From Silanimonas sp. (GTDB lineage: Bacteria > Pseudomonadota > Gammaproteobacteria > Xanthomonadales > Xanthomonadaceae): a stretch of DNA of 64,000 nucleotides. Each line of letters opens with the position of its first letter. Position 1 is the first letter of the stretch. The stretch is taken from positions 1 to 64,000 of the forward strand of contig NZ_JAPZQK010000003.1 of the NCBI RefSeq assembly GCF_027530345.1. Direction: 5' to 3'. Of this stretch, positions 40,647 through 49,304 are shown piece after piece. The notes beneath the pieces were generated by a model that worked only from the letters and a program-made list of their open reading frames with translations, ran no database searches and was not told the DNA's origin. The translations under genes and the position numbers were made by a program.

Positions 40647-40678
40647 AGGAACGCCCCGCGAGGGGCGTTCCTTTTTTC
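40647..40678 (+). terminator. Rho-independent terminator of sppA
   Basis: An 11-bp stem (AGGAACGCCCC at 40647-40657, complement at 40662-40672) with a GCGA loop and TTTTTT run. It is 88 bp after the sppA stop. Confidence 0.9.
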
Positions 40679-40904
40679 TTGACGGCAGTTCCTCGGTTCG
40701 CTGCCAGCCGGCGACCGAAAACGAGGACGCGCCCGCCGGGCAGCGTCCGGCCTGTTGAGCGCGTACGTCGGATGCCGCGCCCAAACCGGCGCTTGCGTGG
40801 CAGCCACCCACCCGCAAGGCTCGCCCGGAAGGGCGTTCGAACTTCCTCTGCGCGGCGACGGCGAGGGGTTGATGGGTCGGTGGCCCTGGGGTACGCTGCA
40901 AAAC

Positions 40905-40922
40905 ATACCATCCGCCCGGTAT
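40905..40922. promoter_or_regulatory. Candidate TetR operator upstream of the accessory operon
   Basis: ATACC and GGTAT are separated by 8 bp (40905-40909 and 40918-40922), with A/T-rich extensions on both sides. It lies at the predicted transcription start, between the possible promoter and the Shine-Dalgarno of the first gene. Autoregulation by the TetR protein at 42118 is inferred. Confidence 0.4.
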
Positions 40923-40934
40923 TTTGGAGGCTTG

Positions 40935-41492
40935 ATGAAGCGCTTGGCGATTCCTTCGGCCTTCCACGAAGTTCTGGGTGAAACGCAGGAACTGTCGGCC
41001 TTGGCGGGTCTAGGGCTCACGGTGCTGTTCCTCGGGGGAGCAATCGGCTGGGCGGCCTTGCCCAGCTTGTCTGCCGTGGAGGGCTGGCGCGCGGCCCTGG
41101 CGCTTCTGCTGATCCTCGACATCATTGCCGGGTGCGCGGCCAACTTCACCCGGGGGACGAACGACTTCTACGCCGCCCGTCCCGTGCACAGAATCGGGTT
41201 CATTGCTGTCCATGTTCACCTGCCTGTCGTCCTCGCCCTGACGGGCCTCCCTTTGGTGCCTGGGTTGTTGGTCTGGGCATGGACGATCGCGGGCGCCTTC
41301 GTGATCAACGCCCTGGACGGGAGATCGAGCCAAGTGCCTGTCGCCGGAGTGCTGTTGGTTGTAGGCCTCGGGGCCGCCCCCCTCGTTGGTCCATGGGAGC
41401 CCTGGGCGCTTGCGGTGGCCCAGCTGTTTCTGGTCAAGGTGCTTTACGCCTTCGCCGTGAACCACTATCCGACCCATCGGAGTCAGGGATGA
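40935..41492 (+). CDS. Integral membrane protein of unknown function, first gene of a TetR-linked operon
   Basis: A 185-residue hydrophobic protein with about five membrane segments (near residues 22-45, 50-70, 90-108, 110-130 and 135-165). I do not recognise a family. ATG 40935 has a strong GGAGG 4 bp upstream. Its stop overlaps the GNAT gene by 4 bp (ATGA), so it belongs to a three-gene unit with an acetyltransferase and a TetR regulator. Codon use looks less GC-biased (more T in third positions) than in neighbours. Confidence 0.7.
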   Translation: MKRLAIPSAFHEVLGETQELSALAGLGLTVLFLGGAIGWAALPSLSAVEGWRAALALLLILDIIAGCAANFTRGTNDFYAARPVHRIGFIAVHVHLPVVLALTGLPLVPGLLVWAWTIAGAFVINALDGRSSQVPVAGVLLVVGLGAAPLVGPWEPWALAVAQLFLVKVLYAFAVNHYPTHRSQG

Positions 41493-42121
41493 CGGCGGTG
41501 TTTCGCCTTCTGGGCTCAGAGGAGGTGCCTGAGGCCGTCAGGCTTCTGGCAAGCGCCTTCGCCGCCGATCCTTCCATGGCTCACTTTCTGGGGCCGCGAC
41601 CGGCGGCGGACCCATCGCGCTGGGATCAACAGCTCGGGGCCTTACTGACCTTGGTGCTGCAGTCGGCACTGCGGGGCGGCGATGAGGTGGTCGGCTTGTA
41701 TCTGGGCTCGCGGCTCGCCGCCGTGGCGATTACCGAGGACCGGCGCCCGGGCCTTGGAAGGGCCTTGCGACGGGGCTGGGCGGAGGTGGCCAGTCTGGCC
41801 ACCGTGGGCCGAGCGCTGCCCTGGGCGGTCCTTTCTCGGGTGGAGGCATACCGCAGGGCGGTGCGGCAGGCCCACCGCAGTGCACTGGCGTTCTACCTGG
41901 TGATGCTCGGGGTTGACTCGGAATTCCAGCGCCAGGGCCTCGGTCGACAGCTGTTCTCGTTCCTGGTGTCCCGTCATTCCGGTGTCTGGGGTCTCGATAC
42001 AGAAAATCCGGCCAACGTGGACGTCTACCGTCGGTGGGGCCTGACCCATGACGGGTCCCTCAGGCTGGGCACGCTTGAGGTTTTCCTGATGACCCTTGAG
42101 GAGAAGGAGGCGGCGCAATGA
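41489..42121 (+). CDS. GNAT-family N-acetyltransferase
   Basis: A 210-residue protein. The C-terminal half has the acetyl-CoA site: YLVMLGVDSEFQRQGLGRQLFSFLVSR (motif A, about residues 135-162), then WGLDTENPANVDVYRRWGLTHDGSLRL (motif B). The N-terminal half is divergent. It transfers an acetyl group to an unknown amine and is likely cytoplasmic. ATG 41489 and the stop both form ATGA overlaps with the neighbours, so it is translationally coupled to the membrane protein and the TetR gene. Confidence 0.85.
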   Translation: MTAVFRLLGSEEVPEAVRLLASAFAADPSMAHFLGPRPAADPSRWDQQLGALLTLVLQSALRGGDEVVGLYLGSRLAAVAITEDRRPGLGRALRRGWAEVASLATVGRALPWAVLSRVEAYRRAVRQAHRSALAFYLVMLGVDSEFQRQGLGRQLFSFLVSRHSGVWGLDTENPANVDVYRRWGLTHDGSLRLGTLEVFLMTLEEKEAAQ

Positions 42122-42705
42122 AAACCAGCCGGGAGGAACTGCTCTTGGTGGCCTTTCGACTCTTCCTGACGAAGGGGTACGAAGGCACGACCATGACCGA
42201 CCTCGCCTCCGCCAGCGGCTTGTCCAAAGGGGCCTTCCACCATCACTTTTCCCGCAAGCCCGACCTCTTCGAGGCCTGCGTGGACCACTTTTTCACCGGC
42301 TTCCTGCCCTCCGGAGAACCCACCGAGGCCCCGGACGCGGCCACACTGGTGCGCACCTTGGCCGCTGGCTATGCGGAGCACTTGGCCGGACTCCTCGACC
42401 AAGGCATCGATCTCGCCAGCTACTTGCGGTTCCTGTTGTCGCTCTTTCCGGACCGCGCGGAATGGGTTCGGGACCGCCAGCAAGCCGTCGAGGCCGAGAT
42501 GGCACGGCTTTACCGCTCCGACGTGGCCGACGGACGGGTCCTTCGACCCCGATCACCCGAGGCCTTCGCCCGCCAGGTCACCGCCACCCTCGAGGGCCAA
42601 GGCCTCCTCTGGGCTTGGGCCGAGCAACCGACGGCGGAGCGGATTCGAGACTCGTTCGCCCAGTGCGCGGAGGGCCTGGTCGACGGGATGAGCCTCCGTG
42701 GCTGA
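42118..42705 (+). CDS. TetR/AcrR-family transcriptional regulator
   Basis: A 195-residue repressor. The N-terminal TetR helix-turn-helix is complete: REELLLVAFRLFLTKGYEGTTMTDLASASGLSKGAFHHHFSRKPDLFEACVD. The ligand domain (about 60-195) is variable. It is the last gene of a three-gene operon and probably controls it through the palindrome at 40905-40922. The ligand is unknown. A small inverted repeat (CGAAAC and GTTTCG at 42707-42722) follows and might end the transcript. Confidence 0.92.
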   Translation: MKTSREELLLVAFRLFLTKGYEGTTMTDLASASGLSKGAFHHHFSRKPDLFEACVDHFFTGFLPSGEPTEAPDAATLVRTLAAGYAEHLAGLLDQGIDLASYLRFLLSLFPDRAEWVRDRQQAVEAEMARLYRSDVADGRVLRPRSPEAFARQVTATLEGQGLLWAWAEQPTAERIRDSFAQCAEGLVDGMSLRG

Positions 42706-42928
42706 GCGAAACGGACGTTTCGAGCGAAGCCCCAGCATCCTTTCCAGCAAGGCACAGGGCAGGGAATCCGTTGGGGTGCGCCTTCGGATCGGGCATCAGT
42801 CCCGGCGGTTGCCAGAAACCGCTGGGTCGCTGCGTCGCGTCATGCGATTTACCGGCCCCGGGGTCGACGAGCCTGCTCGCTGGATCCGTTCGTGGACGAC
42901 GTCCGCGAGCCGCAGGCGGCCGCGACGG

Positions 42929-43207
42929 TCAGCCGCCCTCGGGCGGCGCGGTTTCGCCGCTCTCCGCCGCGTCGATGGCCTCGCGCTGCGCATCGGCGGC
43001 CTGCATCAGTGTGTCTTCGACGGCGCGCGCCTTGTCCTGCGGCGCCTGGATCGCATCGCGCAGCTCGGTGGCGTCGCCGGCCACCACCTGCGGCGTGGGC
43101 TCGTCTTCCGGCACCGGCGTGGGTTCCACGGGCGTGGGCTCGGGGCTGCAGGCGGCGAGGGCGAGTACGGCGAGCAGCGGGAGGGCGGGGAAGCGATTCG
43201 CGGGCAT
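42929..43207 (-). CDS. Small Pro/Ala-rich lipoprotein
   Basis: A 92-residue protein with a clear lipoprotein signal, MPANRFPALPLLAVLALAACSPEP (Cys20 in LAAC). The mature part is Pro/Glu-rich then an amphipathic Ala-rich helix (LRDAIQAPQDKARAVEDTLMQAADAQREAI), which could be a coiled coil. Function is unknown. It is divergent from the SDR gene; a TATCCT hexamer near 43233 lies between them. Confidence 0.8.
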   Translation of the reverse strand: MPANRFPALPLLAVLALAACSPEPTPVEPTPVPEDEPTPQVVAGDATELRDAIQAPQDKARAVEDTLMQAADAQREAIDAAESGETAPPEGG

Positions 43208-43267
43208 GGCCGGACTCCGGTGGGCGTGCGGCTATCCTACGGCGCCCGCCTTTCCATGGAGTCCGTG

Positions 43268-44047
43268 ATGCCGAATGCCACTCGATGGCGCCTCGACGGC
43301 CAGGTCGCCCTGGTCACCGGCGCGAGTGCCGGAATCGGCCGCGCCACCGTCGCCGAACTGCTGGGCCTCGGTGCCACCGTGCTGGCCTGCGCACGCGACA
43401 TCGACACCCTCGAGGCCGCCGCTGCCGAGTGGCGCGAGGACCATCCCGAGGGCGAGGTGCACGTGCTGGCCTGCGATGTCGCCGAGGCGGCGGGGCGCGA
43501 GCGCCTGTTCGACTGGATCGACGGGCTGGGCCTCGGGCTTTCGATCCTGGTCAACAACGTCGGCACCAACCAGCGTCGCGCGACCATGGATTACGACGAG
43601 GCCGAATGGCGCGCCATCTTCGAAACCAATCTGTTCGCCACCTTCGAGCTCTGCCGCAGCGCCTATCCGCTGCTGCGCGAACACGCGAACTCGGCCATCG
43701 TGAATGTCGGCTCGGTGTCCGGCGCCACGCACGTGCGCACCGGCTCGCCCTACGGCATGAGCAAGGCGGCGATGCACCAGCTCACGCGCAACCTCGCGGT
43801 GGAGTGGGCGCCCGAGGGCGTACGCGTGAACGCGGTACTGCCCTGGTACATCCGCACGCGGCGCACCTCCACGGTGCTGGCCGACGCCGACTACCTCGAG
43901 GAGGTGCTCGATCGCACGCCGATGTCGCGCATCGGCGAGCCGGAGGAGGTGGCCGCGGCCATCGCCTTCCTGTGCCTGCCGGCGTCGGGCTACATCACCG
44001 CGCAATGCCTCGCGGTGGATGGCGGGTTCCTCAACTACGGGTTCTGA
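43268..44047 (+). CDS. Short-chain dehydrogenase/reductase (tropinone-reductase-like)
   Basis: A 259-residue NAD(P)-dependent oxidoreductase. The cofactor loop is VTGASAGIGRATV, the structural motif ILVNNVGTN, and catalytic residues are Ser in VNVGSVSG and the pair in SPYGMSKAAM. It ends with LCLPASGYITAQCLAVDGGF, as in classical SDRs. The substrate is unknown. ATG 43268 has GGAG six bases upstream; ATG 43256 (four residues longer) is also possible and would be nearly leaderless. It stands alone between two minus-strand genes. Confidence 0.92.
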   Translation: MPNATRWRLDGQVALVTGASAGIGRATVAELLGLGATVLACARDIDTLEAAAAEWREDHPEGEVHVLACDVAEAAGRERLFDWIDGLGLGLSILVNNVGTNQRRATMDYDEAEWRAIFETNLFATFELCRSAYPLLREHANSAIVNVGSVSGATHVRTGSPYGMSKAAMHQLTRNLAVEWAPEGVRVNAVLPWYIRTRRTSTVLADADYLEEVLDRTPMSRIGEPEEVAAAIAFLCLPASGYITAQCLAVDGGFLNYGF

Positions 44048-44056
44048 AGCGCGCCG

Positions 44057-44752
44057 CTAGTCGCGGCAGTCGTTCTCGACGACGGCCTTGGCGCGATCGC
44101 GCTCGCGACGGCGCTGATCCTGCGTGTCGCTGAAGGCATGGCGAAGCGCCGACTCCGCGTTCGCCAGCCGTTCTTCCCACGCCGCGCAGGCGGCTTCGCC
44201 GCCCAGTTCCACGCAGGCATCCTCGACGGTGCGGCAGAGCGTCGCCGCCGAGGGTGGCGCACGGGACAGATCGACACCGAGCACGGACAGCGGCACGCAG
44301 CGCGGCTGCGGGTCGTAGGTGTCAGAGAGGCGCGACGTCCCGTTGAGGTCGGTGCAGCGCCACAGCGGCGGGGGCAGCACGCTCCGACGCGGCGGCGGGG
44401 CTTCGCCCGTCGTGATCCCCGGCGGAGGCGAGCCCGCGCTTCCGCCCGCAGGCTCGCCGTTGGCCTCCGAGGCCGGCAGCGAGGAAGCCGAAGGCGCCGT
44501 TGGCGGTGCGAACGGGGCGATCTCGCGCAATTCCTGCCGCTGGCCGCGCGGGCAAGGGTCGTCCTGCAGCGCGACGGCGCCATCGGCCGCGGTGCAGCGG
44601 TAGATCACCCCGGCCGTCGGTGCCGAAGCCGTCGCCGCGGGCGTCGTCCCCGGTGAGGCGTTCAGGCCGAAGGCGGGCAGCGCAAGCGCGGCCGCCATGA
44701 CGGCGCGGAATTGCGCGCCGCTGCGATGCCCGCGCCAGCGCGCCGGGCCCAC
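44057..44752 (-). CDS. DUF4124-type exported protein
   Basis: A 231-residue protein with a probable signal peptide (Arg-rich start, MAAALALPAFGLNAS) and then the DUF4124 pattern IYRCTAADGAVALQDDPCPRG. This domain is common in exported proteins of gammaproteobacteria and has no known activity. The middle is Pro/Ser-rich and the C-terminal half carries several Cys (CTDLNG, CVPLS, CRTVEDACVELGGEAAC, CRD). The start at 44752 is one base from the protease stop at 44754, so both are probably one message. Met 44698 is an alternative start. Confidence 0.8.
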   Translation of the reverse strand: MGPARWRGHRSGAQFRAVMAAALALPAFGLNASPGTTPAATASAPTAGVIYRCTAADGAVALQDDPCPRGQRQELREIAPFAPPTAPSASSLPASEANGEPAGGSAGSPPPGITTGEAPPPRRSVLPPPLWRCTDLNGTSRLSDTYDPQPRCVPLSVLGVDLSRAPPSAATLCRTVEDACVELGGEAACAAWEERLANAESALRHAFSDTQDQRRRERDRAKAVVENDCRD

Positions 44753-44753
44753 G

Positions 44754-46502
44754 TCAGAGCTTCGAGAGCGTCACCGTGCGGGTCACGGTGCCGTCGCTGA
44801 AGGTCAACGTCGCCGCCGTGGCCGAGGTGAAGGTCATCGTGCCGGTGCCGACCGTGGTGTAGCTCACCGCGTTCGGGTTGAAGCTCGACGACCAAGCCGG
44901 GCCGGTGGCGCGATCGAGGTTCGCCGTCACCTGGTCGGGGCCCGTCCAGGCGCCCTGGAAGCGGTACCACGCCGGACGGCCTTGGCTGTCGTAGACGAAG
45001 AACAGCGCGAACATCTGGCCGGGGAAATTGAAGACCGTCAGGCCCCAGCCCGACTCCGCAGGCACGAACCAGGCGCCGGTGTAGTCGCGCGTCGGGCCTG
45101 GGGTCGTGCTGTTGCCCAACCACTGCTGCAGCGACGGGTAGACCTGGTCGAATCGCGAGTAGTAGTCGACGTTGCCGTTGCCTTCCGACTGCCCGGTGTT
45201 CGCGCACGAGGCGCCGCCGCCGTATAGCCCGCCGCGGAGCTGGTAGTCAGACCCGCTGAGCGTGAAGAGACCGGAGCCTGAGCTGCCACCTTCGGTCGTG
45301 CCCTCGGCCCAAGTCGAACGCGCAGCACTCGTCACGATCTGCGGATCCCCCTGGAACTGGACGTTGGACGAGAAACCGCTGTGCGTGCCACGGCTGTACT
45401 TCTTGTTGTCGCCGGCCGGGTGGTGGATGGCGATGACCGCGCTCGGCGCCGTCAACGTGGCGGCGTTCCAGCCCGCGAAGAACGCGCCGGCCGGCGGCGT
45501 GCTCCGCAAGCGCAGCAGCAGCGCGTCGGACGACAGCGTCGCGAACAGCAGGTCCGCGCCGCCCGTGACCTGCGTGTTGCTGCCCGAGCTGCTGACGTTG
45601 CACGTCGGCGTCTCGTAGTTCCAGAACGTGGTGAGGGTGCTCGCCACCGTCTGTGTCGTCATGCAGTGCGCCGCGGAATAAAAGTACGGCACCTGCGTGG
45701 ACGGCGTGTTGTCGTTCAGCAGGGTGCCCGTGCAGGTGAAGCTTCCCCCGTCCTGGAACACCATGCGGGCGACGGCGTTCTTCGCGTTGACGAACGACTG
45801 GCCGAGGCTGCCCGTGCGGCAGGCGACGTCGATGTTGCAGGCGCCCGAGTTGCCCAACGCCTTGGCCAGGTTGAGCGGCCGCAGCGGCGAGGTGACGAGG
45901 TGCGACACGCGGGTAGCCAGCGGAGCGAAGGTCGACGCGCCCGCCGGCACGAACAGTTCGAGGCGCTGGGTGTCGCCGTCGGTCACCGGCGACCAGTAAA
46001 GGCCCGCGCCATCGACACCCGCGCGCAGGGCGGCGGCGTCGACGAACTCGACGATCCCGCCCGACGCGCTGGCGACCCGCAGTTCGGCTCCGTCCGGCAC
46101 CTGGCGCAGGTCGAGGGCGACGCGGAGCGCGGCGGCCTGCGGCGAAGTCACGTCGAAGCGCAGCACCCGGCCACCGCTCACCGACGTCCATTCAAGGGCT
46201 GCGGGTAGCAGGGCCGAGGCCTCGTCAGCGACGTCCCGCTCAATGCCGATCTGCAGGCGCTTGGCGCCGTTGGCGACGTTGTACCGCTGCATGGCAGCCA
46301 CGCGCTCGGCGTCGAGCGACTGGAAGCGCAGCGTGGCCTGCGGCGCCAGGGTGGCGGCCTTGAAGGCATGCGCGACGTCGCGCTTGGCGTTTTCGAGCTT
46401 CAGCGGTTCGCCGCGGACGCTCTGGGCGGAAGTGGTCGGCGCCGCCAGGACAGCGAGGCTGGCGAGGACAGCGGCGGCAAGGATCTGGGGACGAAGCGAC
46501 AT
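44754..46502 (-). CDS. Secreted lysyl-endopeptidase-like serine protease (family S1)
   Basis: A 582-residue precursor. A signal peptide (MSLRPQILAAAVLASLAVLAAPTTSA) is followed by a propeptide of about 190 residues. The protease domain begins near SGACNIDVACR. His of YFYSAAHCM, Asp of LSSDALLLRL and Ser of EGGSSGSGLF form the triad, and VIAIHHPAGDNKKYSRG and WNYETPTC match lysyl endopeptidases. After it (from about residue 470) comes a C-terminal module GAWFVPAESGWGLTVFNF ... FVYDSQGRPAWY, which also occurs twice in the secreted protein at 1560-3539. The cleavage specificity is not certain. Confidence 0.88.
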   Translation of the reverse strand: MSLRPQILAAAVLASLAVLAAPTTSAQSVRGEPLKLENAKRDVAHAFKAATLAPQATLRFQSLDAERVAAMQRYNVANGAKRLQIGIERDVADEASALLPAALEWTSVSGGRVLRFDVTSPQAAALRVALDLRQVPDGAELRVASASGGIVEFVDAAALRAGVDGAGLYWSPVTDGDTQRLELFVPAGASTFAPLATRVSHLVTSPLRPLNLAKALGNSGACNIDVACRTGSLGQSFVNAKNAVARMVFQDGGSFTCTGTLLNDNTPSTQVPYFYSAAHCMTTQTVASTLTTFWNYETPTCNVSSSGSNTQVTGGADLLFATLSSDALLLRLRSTPPAGAFFAGWNAATLTAPSAVIAIHHPAGDNKKYSRGTHSGFSSNVQFQGDPQIVTSAARSTWAEGTTEGGSSGSGLFTLSGSDYQLRGGLYGGGASCANTGQSEGNGNVDYYSRFDQVYPSLQQWLGNSTTPGPTRDYTGAWFVPAESGWGLTVFNFPGQMFALFFVYDSQGRPAWYRFQGAWTGPDQVTANLDRATGPAWSSSFNPNAVSYTTVGTGTMTFTSATAATLTFSDGTVTRTVTLSKL

Positions 46503-46633
46503 CGGAAAGCTCCTGATGAACGGCCGTCCGGTGGCCGAGGGGGAGCCTGATGCTACTCCCGGGGCACCGCGCGCTGCACGCCGACGGTCGCCCCGTTCAG
46601 CCGCCGTGGATCCGTCTGAACGGGCCCTCCGGC

Positions 46634-49189
46634 TCAGGCTTTCGCGGTCGCCTTCTTCACCGCCTTCTTCACCGCCTTCTTCGCGGGCGCCTTTTTGGCC
46701 GCCGCTTTGGTCGCCGATTTCTTCGCTGGTGCCGTCTTCGCTGCTGCCTTCTTCACGGCGGCTTTCTTCGCCGTCGCTTTCTTCGCCGCCGGCGCGGCCT
46801 TCACGGCCTCGCCCTCCGGCTTCGCGGCCTTGGCGGCCTTCTTCGCTGGCGCCTTCTTCGCCGCGGCCTTCTTAGCGGCCGCCTTCTTGGCGAAACGGCC
46901 CTTGGCTTCCGGCGCGGCCTCGAGGATGGCCTTGCACTCCTCGAGCGTCAGCGAGGCGGGCTCGCGATCCTTCGGGATCTTGCCGTTCTTCGCGCCGTCG
47001 GTGATGTACGGGCCATAGCGGCCGTTGAGCACCTCGATGCCGGCGTCGTCCCACTTCTTGATGATGCGGTTGGCGATGGCGAGCTCGCGCGCGTCGATGA
47101 GCGCCACGGCCTGCTCGAAGGTGATCGTGTACGGATCGTCCTCCTTGCCCAGCGAGGCATAGGTGGGCCCACGCTTGGCGAACGGCCCGAAGCGGCCCAC
47201 GGCCACGGTCACCGTCTCGCCGTTCGACACACCCAGCGTGCGCGGCAGGTCGAAGAGCTTGATCGCCTCCTCGAGCGTGATCGTGTGCATGCTCTGGCCG
47301 CCGCGCAGGGAGGCGAACTTCGGCTTGTCCTCGTCCTCGGCGGTGCCGATCTGCGCGAACGGCCCGTAGCGGCCGAGGCGAACGGACACCGGCTTGCCGC
47401 TCGCCGGGTCGACGCCCAGCACGCGCGAGCCCGAGGCCTCGCTGCGCTCGACGCTCTCGCCCTTCTCTTCCACCGTCTTCGAGAACGGCTTCCAGAACTT
47501 CTCGAGCAGCGGCACCCACTCGGCCTCGCCGCGCGAGACCTCGTCGAGCTCGTCCTCGAGCTTGGCGGTGAAGTCGTAGTCGACGTACTGCGTGAAGTGC
47601 GCGGAGAGGAACTTCGCCACCGCGCGGCCCACGTCGGTCGGTCGGAAGCGGCGCGCGTCGAGGTAGACGTACTCGCGGTTGAGGAGGGTCTGGATGATGC
47701 TGGCGTAGGTCGAGGGACGGCCGATGCCGTGTTCCTCGAGCGCCTTCACCAGCGAAGCTTCCGAGAAGCGCGGCGGCGGCTCGGTGAAGTGCTGCGTGGT
47801 GGTGACATCGGCCAGCGGGACGCGGTCGCCCGGCTTCATGTCGGGCAGCTTGCGGCCTTCCTCGTCGTCCTCTTCGCCCTTGGAGTCCTTGCCTTCTTCG
47901 TAGACGGCGAGGAAGCCCGGATCGACGACGGTCGTGCCGCTGACGCGGAAGCCGTGCTGGCTGCCGGCGGCGAGGTCGACCGAGACGGTGTTCAGCGTGG
48001 CCGGCACCATCTGCGAGGCCAGCGTGCGCTTCCACACCAGCTCGTAAAGACGGCGCTCGTCGTCGGCGAGGTACTTCGCGACAGACGCCGGCGTGCGCAG
48101 CGCCGAGGTCGGGCGCACGGCCTCGTGGGCCTCCTGCGCGTTCTTCGACTTCGACTGGTAGAGCACCGGCTTGTCGGGCAGGGCCTGGGTGCCGAAATCG
48201 CGGGCGATGACGTCGCGGATCTCGGCCACGGCGTCCACCGACAGGCTGACGCCGTCGGTACGCATGTAGGTGATCAGACCGACCGTACCTTCGTCGCCGA
48301 GGGCCACGCCCTCGTAGAGCTTCTGCGCGACGCGCATGGTGCGGCTGGTGGAGAAGCCGAGCTTGCGCGCGGCTTCCTGCTGCAGCGTCGAGGTGATGAA
48401 GGGCGGCGCCGGGCGGCGCTTTCGCTGCTTGCTCTCGACATCGGTGACGACCAGCAGGCCCTGCGCATCCTTGGCGATGCGCGCGCGCGCGGCTTCCGCC
48501 GTCTTGCCGTCGGTGATCGTGAACTGTTCGACCTTGCCGCCGTCGAGCTTGGTGAGCTTGGCGGTGAAGGGCTGCTTCGGGTGCGTGGCCTCGGCGGCGA
48601 TCGACCAGTACTCGCGCGCCTTGAAGGCTTCGATCTCTTCCTCGCGCTCGACGATCATCCGCAGCGCGGGCGACTGCACGCGGCCGGCGGACAGGCCGCG
48701 CTGCACCTTGCGCCACAGCAGCGGCGAGAGGTTGAAGCCGACGAGGTAGTCCAGCGCGCGGCGCGCCTGCTGGGCGTTCACCAGTTCGTCGCTGACCTTG
48801 CGCGGGTGCTCCACCGCTTCCTTGATCGCCTTCGGCGTGATCTCGGTGAACACCACGCGGTGCAGCGTCTTGTCCTTCAGCAGCTTGCGCTCCTTCAGGA
48901 TCTCGGCGATGTGCCAGCTGATGGCCTCTCCTTCGCGGTCCGGGTCGGTCGCGAGGTAGATGGAGGTGGCGTCCTTGGCGGCCTTGGTGATCGCGTCGAC
49001 GTGCTTCTCGTTCTTGTCGATCAGCTCGTAGCGCATGGCGAAGCCGCGCTCGGGATCGACCGCGCCCTCCTTGGGCACGAGGTCGCGGACGTGGCCGTAG
49101 CTGGCCAGCACCTGGAAGTCCTTGCCCAGGTACTTGTTGATGGTTTTCGCCTTGGCGGGCGATTCGACGATGAGGAGGTTCTTGGCCAT
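46634..49189 (-). CDS. topA: DNA topoisomerase I with a long Lys/Ala-rich tail
   Basis: An 851-residue type IA topoisomerase that relaxes negative supercoils. The Toprim start is NLLIVESPAKAKTINKYLG, the active-site Tyr is in VGLITYMRTDGVSLS, and three C-terminal repeats of the type GRYGPFAQIG, GRFGPFAKRG and GRYGPYITDG are present. No Cys4 zinc ribbons are seen, unlike E. coli TopA. Instead the last ~88 residues are Lys/Ala/Pro repeats (KKAAAKKAPAKK type), a histone-H1-like DNA-binding tail. ATG 49189 gives the standard MAKNLLIVESPAK start. Confidence 0.97.
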   Translation of the reverse strand: MAKNLLIVESPAKAKTINKYLGKDFQVLASYGHVRDLVPKEGAVDPERGFAMRYELIDKNEKHVDAITKAAKDATSIYLATDPDREGEAISWHIAEILKERKLLKDKTLHRVVFTEITPKAIKEAVEHPRKVSDELVNAQQARRALDYLVGFNLSPLLWRKVQRGLSAGRVQSPALRMIVEREEEIEAFKAREYWSIAAEATHPKQPFTAKLTKLDGGKVEQFTITDGKTAEAARARIAKDAQGLLVVTDVESKQRKRRPAPPFITSTLQQEAARKLGFSTSRTMRVAQKLYEGVALGDEGTVGLITYMRTDGVSLSVDAVAEIRDVIARDFGTQALPDKPVLYQSKSKNAQEAHEAVRPTSALRTPASVAKYLADDERRLYELVWKRTLASQMVPATLNTVSVDLAAGSQHGFRVSGTTVVDPGFLAVYEEGKDSKGEEDDEEGRKLPDMKPGDRVPLADVTTTQHFTEPPPRFSEASLVKALEEHGIGRPSTYASIIQTLLNREYVYLDARRFRPTDVGRAVAKFLSAHFTQYVDYDFTAKLEDELDEVSRGEAEWVPLLEKFWKPFSKTVEEKGESVERSEASGSRVLGVDPASGKPVSVRLGRYGPFAQIGTAEDEDKPKFASLRGGQSMHTITLEEAIKLFDLPRTLGVSNGETVTVAVGRFGPFAKRGPTYASLGKEDDPYTITFEQAVALIDARELAIANRIIKKWDDAGIEVLNGRYGPYITDGAKNGKIPKDREPASLTLEECKAILEAAPEAKGRFAKKAAAKKAAAKKAPAKKAAKAAKPEGEAVKAAPAAKKATAKKAAVKKAAAKTAPAKKSATKAAAKKAPAKKAVKKAVKKATAKA

Positions 49190-49236
49190 GTCCGGTTTAC
49201 CGTGAGGGCCGCGCGCGGAAGGCCGCGCGAAGGGGC

Positions 49237-49269
49237 GAAAGCCCGCCAAGGGGCGGGCTTTCCTTTTTT
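49237..49269 (+). terminator. Hairpin with plus-strand T run upstream of topA
   Basis: An 11-bp stem (GAAAGCCCGCC at 49237-49247, complement at 49252-49262) followed by CTTTTTT on the plus strand. topA and the gene upstream of it are both on the minus strand. So the terminator orientation fits no annotated plus-strand gene. Confidence 0.65.
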
Positions 49270-49304
49270 CATTAGGGCCACCGGTGCGGCGGCGGTGTCA
49301 AGTT

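Larger units (their letters stand above)
40559..40934. other. 376-bp spacer: two hairpins, then an operator-like promoter region
   Basis: No credible gene is present. The left part has the 16-bp inverted repeat (40604-40640) and the sppA terminator. The right part has a possible promoter, TTGATG at 40869-40874 and TACGCT at 40892-40897 (17-bp spacing), followed by a palindrome at 40905-40922 and a strong GGAGG at 40926-40930. The 190 bp between show nothing recognisable and look unlike a coding region. Confidence 0.5.

Noticed and set aside
42706-42928. Spacer after the TetR gene as a gene remnant or attachment site
   Set aside because: I could find no matching repeat on the other side of the operon and no frame with recognisable similarity; only a short CGAAAC/GTTTCG inverted repeat is seen.
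46634-46900. Short direct repeats at the end of topA as a CRISPR or tandem-repeat locus
   Set aside because: They are in-frame Lys/Ala codons of the topA tail with no spacers of constant length.
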